From contig OX442314.1 in the NCBI GenBank assembly GCA_949358305.1, positions 54,011,369-54,075,368 of the forward strand: 64,000 nucleotides of DNA, in the 5' to 3' direction. The notes below the pieces were generated by a model. That model made no database searches. It saw nothing but the letters and a program-made list of their open reading frames with translations, and had not been told where the DNA came from. Origin of the DNA: Strigamia acuminata (Eukaryota > Arthropoda > Chilopoda > Geophilomorpha > Linotaeniidae). The translations under genes and the position numbers were made by a program. Position 1 is the first letter of the stretch; each line of letters starts with the position of its first letter. Positions 56,924-64,000 of the stretch are shown here, in pieces.

Positions 56924-59900
56924 TCACTTCCGTTTCTCTGACGCCTTTGCATTCGTATAACGGTCTGGCTCTCGTCGCTCTCGTATTGGTCTCGTCCGCT
57001 CTGGAATCACTGACTGTTGTTGTTGTTCCACGGCTTGCTGGACAATCGGTTGAACGTCATCGAGTTGTTGGGGTTCCTCTCTCGCACCCCTCTCCTCCTC
57101 CTCCTCCGACACCGACAGTTCCATCTCACCGCCTCCCGGCTCATCAAATTCCCCATCCTCCACATCCTGTTCCATCTTTTTGAAAAATGAGGAATTCCTC
57201 ACTACCTGGTACTGTCCTCGTTTAGCTGTGATCCGAGAACCCTCGACCTTTACCACCGTCATCAACTCGGGATCATATGGAGTCATTAACTTATTCGTTT
57301 TCCTCCTTTTTACCAAAACCTGATCGCCGACTGTCAACCCATGCGAACACACTCTCCTTCGACCATCCGCTTCCAACTTCATCTTCTCTTTTCCTTTCTC
57401 ATCTCGCTGTCGCACTCCATCGTCATTTACCTTTCCAAAATTCTGCGGCAGTCTCGTCTGCAATGCTCGCTGATATAACAATTTTGCCGGTGCCACGCCC
57501 GTTGTTGAATGTGGCGTTGCGCGGTAGTTTAATAAAAACTCATGGATCTCTTTACTCCACACCCTTCCTTCCGTTACAGCTGTAAGAATCGCCTTGTTTA
57601 GAGTCCGCATCATCCTTTCTACTTCTCCATTCGCTTCGGGCCATAACGGGGTTACTCTCCTATGTTGGATTCCAAACCCACTCATAAAGACTCGGATCTC
57701 CTCTGATGTAAATGGAGGCCCATTGTCCGACTTAACCGACTCCGGAATACCAAGCTCCGAGAATCTCTTCTCAAGAATAGGAATTATCGTCCTCGCCGCT
57801 GTTGAATTCACCTCATCTACAAATGGGAAACGTGAATATTCATCCACCATCACCAACAACAATCGCCCGTCTGGAAATGGCCCTAGAAAATCCATCGCCA
57901 ACCGTTGCCATGGTCTTTCCGGCAACACCGACATTTGCAAAGGTTCCCTTCTCGAAACCACCAAACTGGCTTGGCACGGCACACACTGCGCAATTCTCCT
58001 CTCGACCCGTTTATCCAGGCCCGGAAACCACACCTTCTCTCTCAACAAATTCTTCGTTTTCACAACTCCCTGATGCCCTCTGTGGGCCAGTTCTACCACT
58101 CTCGATCTTAATGACTCCGGGATTAAAATTCGATCGCCTCGCAGCAAAACACCATCCCCCGTACTCGTGATTTCATCTCTTATCATCATAAACGGCTTCA
58201 GTCGCTCCTCTTGCCACGGCTTCTCTCCTTCTCCGTGCAAAGCCTTCCTCAGCAACTGCAAAACCTCATCTGCTCTAGTCTCCCGAATCACCTCCTCTCT
58301 CGTCATTGTTGTCGGCATCCGCGTTTCCACCACGAAATTCACGTATCGCTCTACCACTTTCTCCGTCAAACTAAGTCGTGACCCTGGATGTCGTGATAAA
58401 TAATCACTCGGGTTCGTAGCTCCTGACGTGTGCTTAACCTCGAATTCGTATTGCTGTATCCGAAGACACAACCGTTCAATCCTCGCCGATGGTCTCGCTC
58501 TGCGGTTACTAAAAATGCTCACCAACGGCTTATGGTCTGTAAAAATCACAAACACAGTTCCGTATAAATATAGATAGAAATGTTCTACTGACCAAACAAC
58601 CGCAAGTGTCTCTTTTTCTATCTGTGAATATCGTGTTTCTACGTCAGTCAATGCTCTACTGGCATACGCAACAACCCGTGGTTCAGCTTCTCCTTCTCGC
58701 AGTTGAGCCAAAATCGCACCCAATCCGTGTGGACCCGCGTCGACCGTCAGATGAATTTTCGCCGTCGAATCGTAATAGGCCAAGATCTCGTTGTTGCTCA
58801 GCTCTCGTTTTACATATTCCCACGCACTTTGATGTTCTGGTTTCCATGCAAACACCGCACTCTTCCTTGTTAAATCTCTCAACGACTTGGTTTTGTCGGC
58901 CATATTACGCACAAATCGCGCGCAATACACAATCATTCCAAGAAGACTCTTTACTTCTGCCGCACTCGTCGGTGTTTCCATCTTGACTACTGCTTCCACC
59001 TTCTTTGGGTCAACGGCAATGCCTCGCTCTGAAAATACATGTCCGAAAAAAATTAACTCCTTCTTTCCAAATTCACACTTCTGTTTGTTCAACGTGAGCC
59101 TTTTTTCTTTCAACTTTCGCAACACTCCGTGTAACGCCTCCCCATGATCCTTATCTCTTTTACCAACCACGAAAATGTCGTCCATAATATTTATGGTGTT
59201 ATCCACTTCCTCAATCACCTTTTCCACGGAATCCTGGAAAATCTCAGGCGCTGAATTTACTCCAAAACCAAGCCGCTTAAAACGAAATAAACCAACGTGC
59301 GTCGCGAAAACCATAAATTGTCGCGACACCTCGTCAAGTTCCAACTGGTGAAAACCATGATTCAAGTCCAACTTCGAAAAGATCGTCGCTCCTTCAGCCA
59401 TCGATATGAGATCCTCCAGCCTCGGAGATGTGTGTCTCACCCTCTTAATTGCACGGTTCACCTCCCTAGCATCCATGCATATACGGATCGCATCGGGGTC
59501 CGGGTCTTTTGGTTTATCAACCACGTGTATCGGTGATATCCACGATGTGGGACCCATCGATTCATCCACTCTCTCGATAATGTCCATCTCCACCAGTCGC
59601 ATCAACTCCTTTTCTACTTTTCGTCTCAAATTAAATGGTAGCGGCCTATATCGCTGGGCCACCGGAGGCACCGATTCGTCCACATGTAGATGTACCTGGC
59701 GACCTGCCAATTTTCCTATTCCGCGGAACAGTTCCGGATACTGCTCCTCTATTTGTGTCGCCAAATTTCCTTGTTCGACGCTATTGACAGCGCCAATGAC
59801 TCCCAGCCGTCGTGCTGTCGCGTAACTCAATAAAGATTCCCCTTTCCGATCAACCACAAACAAATCAGTCACAACCTCCTCCTTATCTCTACCTCCCAGC

Positions 59901-61033
59901 GTCGTTCTCATCCATCCCAACAATGGTAGTGGCTCTGTCGCTCCGTACGGCAAAAGTCGAACATCACTCCATCTTAATTCTGGCGCCGGCGTCAATTGTT
60001 TAAACACCTCCCTGCTCAAAATGTCAACAGACGTGCCCGAATCCACCACGAACGACACCTTCACCTTCCGCTTCCCCATCAGCAGCTCCACCCTCGGCAT
60101 TTCCTTCTGCGAGCCAACCAAACCAATATTCCAAATTGGCACATCATCATCCAAGATGTCCTCTCGAGATGGCGCTTTATTCATGATATTAACCTTCTGT
60201 TTCACTTCCTCTTTGCCGTCCTGTTTGGATTTACAAAATCGAACGAAATGCCCGACTCTCCCGCACCCGTGGCATTTAACCGTTTTCGCGGGGCAATTCT
60301 GTCCTTCCAAATGCGGCCAATTCCGACCACAATTAAAGCATCTCCTAGCTGGTCCACCTCCTCTCGATGCTGCACCTGCGCCACCACCCCTATCTGTTCC
60401 ACGTCTAGAATTGCCAAAACGTACCAAATTAATGTCTAATTCATCCGAATTACTCACGACCTCCATTTGTTTGGCCTGCCACTCGGAAGTTTCATAACCA
60501 CGACCTGCATCCAATAAGTCCTTCAACACCCATACTGTCTCTCGAAGCCCTCGACGACGTAAATGGCCCATCATCGTTCCCATGATGATTTGAGATTTAA
60601 TTTCCGCACTATCGTCCGTAAAATCGCATCCGACTGACAGTTGTTTCAAACGTGTATGAAATTCGTCTATCGTCTCGCCCGCCCTCTGGCGACTCATCCG
60701 AAAATTATATTTACAAAATTCGACGTTCTTCCTCGGTGCAAAATACGTCGCTAATGCGTCTTTGACCGTCTTATATTTAGCGTCCGCCAACGTGAGTGTT
60801 TCGTATATCGCGTACACCTCCTCACCGGCATGATGGAGTAACATCGCCGCCCTTCTCGCATCGTCCGTTATTCCCGCGGCGACTAAATACATCTCCAAAC
60901 GTCCGACCCACCTTGTCCATCTCTGGCTCTGTGTTGTCACTTCCCCATGAATATCAAAACTCGGTAAACCCGACGCTTGCACGAAACTAGCCGGTCCCGG
61001 TGCCACGCCCACCACTGGCTTCGACTCCGCCAT
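56924..61033 (-). CDS. gag-pol: Gypsy gag-pol polyprotein, intact (1369 aa)
   Basis: Single frame without frameshift. Gag about 1-225, with an R-x-Q-x-x-x-E-x-I-D-x-F pattern. Two zinc motifs, C-F-N-C...H...C at about 232-247 and C-H-G-C-G-R-V-G-H-F-V-R-F-C at 254-267. Protease V-V-D-S-G-T at about 329-334. RT about 460-680 with K-L-D-L-N, F-G-V-N-S-A-P and motif C I-M-D-D near 616. RNase H about 760-890. Integrase about 980-1200 with H-R-G-H, C-V-P-C, M-D-F-L-G-P, S-D-N-G-P-P-F and N-G-E-V-E-R. The C-terminal tail is acidic, then Q-rich. Motif C has Ile in place of the common Tyr, seen in other animal Gypsy groups. ATG 61033 is the first in frame after the primer site. Confidence 0.96.
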   Translation of the reverse strand: MAESKPVVGVAPGPASFVQASGLPSFDIHGEVTTQSQRWTRWVGRLEMYLVAAGITDDARRAAMLLHHAGEEVYAIYETLTLADAKYKTVKDALATYFAPRKNVEFCKYNFRMSRQRAGETIDEFHTRLKQLSVGCDFTDDSAEIKSQIIMGTMMGHLRRRGLRETVWVLKDLLDAGRGYETSEWQAKQMEVVSNSDELDINLVRFGNSRRGTDRGGGAGAASRGGGPARRCFNCGRNWPHLEGQNCPAKTVKCHGCGRVGHFVRFCKSKQDGKEEVKQKVNIMNKAPSREDILDDDVPIWNIGLVGSQKEMPRVELLMGKRKVKVSFVVDSGTSVDILSREVFKQLTPAPELRWSDVRLLPYGATEPLPLLGWMRTTLGGRDKEEVVTDLFVVDRKGESLLSYATARRLGVIGAVNSVEQGNLATQIEEQYPELFRGIGKLAGRQVHLHVDESVPPVAQRYRPLPFNLRRKVEKELMRLVEMDIIERVDESMGPTSWISPIHVVDKPKDPDPDAIRICMDAREVNRAIKRVRHTSPRLEDLISMAEGATIFSKLDLNHGFHQLELDEVSRQFMVFATHVGLFRFKRLGFGVNSAPEIFQDSVEKVIEEVDNTINIMDDIFVVGKRDKDHGEALHGVLRKLKEKRLTLNKQKCEFGKKELIFFGHVFSERGIAVDPKKVEAVVKMETPTSAAEVKSLLGMIVYCARFVRNMADKTKSLRDLTRKSAVFAWKPEHQSAWEYVKRELSNNEILAYYDSTAKIHLTVDAGPHGLGAILAQLREGEAEPRVVAYASRALTDVETRYSQIEKETLAVVWSVEHFYLYLYGTVFVIFTDHKPLVSIFSNRRARPSARIERLCLRIQQYEFEVKHTSGATNPSDYLSRHPGSRLSLTEKVVERYVNFVVETRMPTTMTREEVIRETRADEVLQLLRKALHGEGEKPWQEERLKPFMMIRDEITSTGDGVLLRGDRILIPESLRSRVVELAHRGHQGVVKTKNLLREKVWFPGLDKRVERRIAQCVPCQASLVVSRREPLQMSVLPERPWQRLAMDFLGPFPDGRLLLVMVDEYSRFPFVDEVNSTAARTIIPILEKRFSELGIPESVKSDNGPPFTSEEIRVFMSGFGIQHRRVTPLWPEANGEVERMMRTLNKAILTAVTEGRVWSKEIHEFLLNYRATPHSTTGVAPAKLLYQRALQTRLPQNFGKVNDDGVRQRDEKGKEKMKLEADGRRRVCSHGLTVGDQVLVKRRKTNKLMTPYDPELMTVVKVEGSRITAKRGQYQVVRNSSFFKKMEQDVEDGEFDEPGGGEMELSVSEEEEERGAREEPQQLDDVQPIVQQAVEQQQQSVIPERTRPIRERREPDRYTNAKASEKRK

Positions 61034-61113
61034 CTTGGAAAAAATTCAAACGCACCGATGTTCACACAAAATCGTAACTCACACGTTCAATCGTCCGTCA
61101 AACGTTCTCCACA

Positions 61114-61136
61114 CGAAATTATCCCGCTCGTCGCCA
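61114..61136 (-). promoter_or_regulatory. Primer binding site of the 4.7-kb Gypsy element
   Basis: Minus strand TGGCGACGAGCGGGAT, one base inside the 5' LTR. The first ten bases complement the 3' end of tRNA-Ser (GCU type) from memory; the rest fits less well. Confidence 0.6.
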
Positions 61137-61137
61137 A

Positions 61138-61318
61138 TGTAATGTCGCTATGAATGTCCGGATGTCAATAAAGCACGCACACACTTTCATTCAATACTTG
61201 ATTCCTATCTGACTCTTTATTTCAGCTTCATCACCTTTATACTCTCGGTCACCTTCATCACAACCTCGCGCCCTCTAGTGGCGGTATATACATTTAATCG
61301 AGTCATCACTATATCACA
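61138..61318 (-). repeat. Right LTR (5' LTR) of the 4.7-kb Gypsy element
   Basis: Same 181 bp as the left LTR. On the minus strand it has TATAAA (plus-strand 61236-61241), TCAGAT with its A at 61210, 31 bases downstream, and AATAAA between them. Confidence 0.95.
61210..61241 (-). promoter_or_regulatory. LTR core promoter: TATAAA and TCAGAT initiator
   Basis: TATA to initiator A is 31 bases, the canonical distance. It would place the start of the element transcript inside the 5' LTR at 61210. Confidence 0.6.
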
Positions 61319-61578
61319 CAACCAACCAATCAATCAACCAACCAACCAACTGACCAATCAATCAATCAATCAACCGATGAATCAACCAACCAACCAATCG
61401 ATGAATCAATCATCCAACCTACCGACCAACCAACCAACCAACCAACCGATCCATTAACCAACCAACCAACCGATCCATTAACCAACCTACCAACCGATCA
61501 ACCAACCAACCAACCAACCGACCAATCAATCAACCAATCAACCGATCAATCAACCAACCAATCAACCATCCAATCAAC
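61319..61578. repeat. (CAAC/CAAT)n microsatellite
   Basis: About 260 bases of CAAC and CAAT tetramers with GAT-containing variants, immediately before ATG 61580. It continues on the other side of the Gypsy element (56608-56656), so the element inserted into the array. Confidence 0.9.
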
Positions 61579-61579
61579 A

Positions 61580-63904
61580 ATGCAAGCTACCACTGTTGAG
61601 GCGGTTCGAAAAGGCTCTAAGCTCTTCTCGATAAATGGCTTATCCTACCAAATGTATATGCGTCGGAAGTCAAAGATGTATTTACGGTGCACTAAGAAAA
61701 CATGCACTGGACGAGCACTTTGCAATGTGGTGACCCGCGTCGCTAAGCTGACTGTACCACACAGCTGCGTGCATAAAGACGCTCTGAAGGTCGTTATTAA
61801 TCACAGATTTGCTGTTGCTGCGACAAGCTCCAATAGGTAAATAATAATTAAACCAAGCTTGTCTGGTTGCTTGGCAACAGTTAGAATGCACATGGCGCTC
61901 ATATTGGAATCTCCTCCCCCCTGTAAAATAGGGTTAGACTTATGGCTATGCAAAATATTCAGAAAATTTAGAACAAAAATTATAAAAATGGGGTGCCAAT
62001 TCCTTCAAATGAGGGGTTCCCGGAGTGAACATGAGGGGGTCAATTGGTGGGGAGCATATTAGTTAATTTTTGGGTGCAAACGGAAGAAAATGGGATTCAA
62101 TAATTTATCTCCAATTTAAAGCATTTACATTTTTACATTATACCAGCAGTGACAATACAATGCCGGTAGCAAATACACCTCCTGTTGAAGAGATTATTGA
62201 GTAAGTCAGAAATAATATCACATTTTAAATTTGACTACAAAAGGTTGTTCATTTAGTACTAACTCCGATGACGACTTGAGGCCTCCATTGCCTCTCCTTG
62301 ATGATCCAAAGGAAGTTGTAAGAATTTTTTTTTATTTTTAAATTACCAGTATTTTTGAAATATCTATTACTACTAATCCAGCTATGCATTCATATTGATG
62401 TAGCTAACTTCTGATGTCGTCCAAGAAGATTGTCAGAAGTGTGGTTTGGCAATAAACATTTCAGAGATGAAGGAGCATGTCAAGTTTTGCGTGCGGTAGA
62501 GTTTCTTAAAGAGAGATTTCTTTCTATTGTTCTGACTGTAATTTGTTTACAGAGGTTCTACATCAGGCATGTCACCTCCACTAAACACAAGAAGGTAAAC
62601 ACTAAGGGGTTTCATTAAATGAGCGATTATTGTGATTAGTTGATTATTGCAATAATCGTAATCACTCAATTATTGAGGGCCCAACAAAAATCTGATTATG
62701 TTATTATTGCTCCGATAAGCGGAATTGTTTAAATTGTAACCTAAATACGTTGCAATTGTTTAAAAAAGTACCTACAAATAATAATAGCAACTACCTACTC
62801 GTTTCATGTGTTCAGTTTAACCTAAACTGAGCAAACTTTGTTATATCATGACCTTGTGCAGTTGAAGCGGGTCTGGCGCCGCCATGTTAGTTTCAGTTGA
62901 GACAGCACTTATAATCGGCCCAAGTCAGTAGATAATCATGGTTTGGGGTGATTACTTGATTAGTTGCTTAGTTGCTTATTTGATGAAATGATTACTCTCG
63001 GGATTGGTTGAATCCAGTCACATGACACATCAAGTAATCGACTAATCAAAGTAATCAAAGTAATCAACTAATCGCTCATTTAATGAAACCCCTTATCGAT
63101 TGATGACCATGGATTAGTGTAGACATAATGTTTTATATTTCTACATTTAACAGACAACTGTCTCCTACACATGCAAGTTTCAGGTAATTATTATTTAAAC
63201 ATGTTTTTTCACTAAAATTTGAAAAGTAAACGATACATTTTGTTGTTTACTTATTTAAAGATCGTCTAGATTATGCTCATCATCACTGACACCGTTGAAC
63301 TTAAGGTAAGCATTTAATAAAATAAAATTAAATCTTTTAAAGCAAAATAGCAAAGGTTTTTTCAAACTCAAACCTTTTATTTTGTTGTAAGTTATTGCTC
63401 AATGCTACTACCAAATGAATTTTTATAGAAAAAATTTAATGGACAGTTTCCTTGCACCACTTCAATTGATGAATTTTCTTAATATTTGATTGTTACAATC
63501 ATTTTTTAAAATAAAATTTTAGTTGGTTGTAGCACTGACTTGTGACCAAAAAGAAAAATGAAATTTAATTTTGATTCTATTTTTGTCAGTAGTTTTGCTG
63601 ATCCTGGTTCATCTAGTCCACCATCTCCGACTCCATCAAGTTCTGCGAGGTGATAATATTATTTATAAAACATATACAAAGAAATGGAGAAGAAATAGTC
63701 TACATTTTTATTATTATTGCTACAGTTATCATCGCCATTTCTATTCGCCGGCGTCTGCGACTGTGACAAGCTCTACAAGGTAAATAATAATTTAAAAAAT
63801 TAAAAAAGGAAAAATGAAAGGAAAATTATTGTTTCTAGAACTCAGGATACATCTGATGCACTTTCACTTCTGTTCTCACACCTGCCTGCAGCTAGTTTCC
63901 AGAG
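61580..63904 (+). CDS. FLYWCH- and UBZ-like zinc-finger gene with small Ser/Pro exons (partial, runs off the window)
   Basis: Ten exons: 61580-61836, 62147-62200, 62257-62317, 62404-62495, 62553-62594, 63154-63183, 63261-63305, 63590-63649, 63726-63779, 63839-63904. All borders are GT-AG and phases agree. Every junction is phase 2 except that between exons 3 and 4 (phase 0). Exon 1 looks like a FLYWCH-type zinc finger: [23 protein letters not shown]. Exon 4 has C-Q-K-C-G-L...H-V-K-F-C, a C2HC pattern like UBZ/Rad18 ubiquitin-binding fingers. Exons 5-10 are Ser/Pro/Thr-rich and 10-22 codons each. Exon 2 has a CAGCAG acceptor that can shift by one codon. Such finger combinations suggest nuclear or ubiquitin-linked roles; the product is not identified. 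The 3' end is beyond the window. Confidence 0.7.
62605..63093. mobile_element. MITE (489 bp) in intron 5 of the FLYWCH/UBZ gene
   Basis: 25-bp perfect inverted ends, starting AGGGGTTTCATTAAATGAGC, with TA at 62603-62604 and 63094-63095. Subterminal GATTA/TAATC repeats lie on both sides. No ORF. Confidence 0.9.
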
Positions 63905-64000
63905 GTAAATAAGTGTGACAGAACTATGTCACAGCATCTAATAGCTTGAAGTGTTCTTCCAAATAATGAAATGTAAGGTGGAGTGAATGGAAAAGAATGT
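63905..64000 (+). other. Intron at the right edge
   Basis: Follows donor GTAAAT after exon 10. No further exon before the end of the window. Confidence 0.55.

Larger units (their letters stand above)
56657..61318 (-). mobile_element. Complete Ty3/Gypsy retrotransposon (4662 bp)
   Basis: Two 181-bp LTRs that I find identical by eye (56657-56837, 61138-61318), an intact 1369-codon gag-pol, polypurine tract and primer site in place. CAACC flanks both ends (56652-56656, 61319-61323), but the insertion is in a CAAC-type repeat, so the duplication is not independent proof. Everything seen is compatible with a recent, possibly still mobile, copy. Confidence 0.95.

Overview
This is eukaryotic nuclear DNA, AT-rich, with split genes and many transposable elements. 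The genes are animal genes. One promoter has an arthropod-type arrangement (TATAAAA, then TCAGTT 30 bp downstream), so an arthropod that keeps ciliary genes is the best guess; the species cannot be read from the window. There is no operon or prokaryotic structure.

Layout. 1-3644 holds the 3' end of a Cys-rich gene, a P-element-like transposase remnant and a BEL/Pao gag remnant. 3645-22513 is a Ty1/copia element (minus strand, intact 1378-codon ORF, 163-bp LTRs, TSD AAACA). Its left LTR was split by a 14.1-kb Ty3/Gypsy-type element (3694-17796, 673-bp LTRs, TSD ACGT). That element has a broken pol with a large reverse-transcriptase deletion, a proline-rich linker with AT-hook-like motifs inside pol, and an unrecognised third gene region (12387-15217) in the env position. 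22519-23745 carries two more copies of the BEL/Pao-like repeat.

23.8-46.7 kb is the gene-bearing part: a small three-exon membrane protein whose first intron holds a solo LTR; a truncated copy (exons 1-4) and a complete 15-exon copy of PIBF1/CEP90; between them an RRM fragment and the intact Cys-rich gene; three tandem five-exon genes of an unrecognised small family (35.4-40.0 kb); and a gamma-glutamyltranspeptidase gene (40.6-46.7 kb). Three copies of one hAT-type MITE, each with its own 8-bp target duplication, are spread through this part, with Tc1, foldback and microsatellite insertions.

46.7-56.5 kb is gene-poor and made largely of inverted-repeat elements and minisatellites, including two elements nested in a third. 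56657-61318 is a complete Ty3/Gypsy element on the minus strand (1369-codon gag-pol, two identical 181-bp LTRs). From 61580 to the window edge a multi-exon gene with a FLYWCH-like zinc finger, a UBZ-like zinc finger and a run of small Ser/Pro-rich exons continues off the right end; related exons lie at 54456-54918 and a broken FLYWCH copy at 55973.

The most novel material is (i) the tandem small-gene family with an amyloid-motif-like N-terminus and a beta-grasp-like C-terminus, (ii) the Cys-rich CCxxxC-repeat gene, (iii) the third gene region and pol linker of the 14-kb Gypsy element, and (iv) the FLYWCH/UBZ gene built from phase-2 exons. All homology calls were made by eye from the sequence and memory of the families; no search was run.
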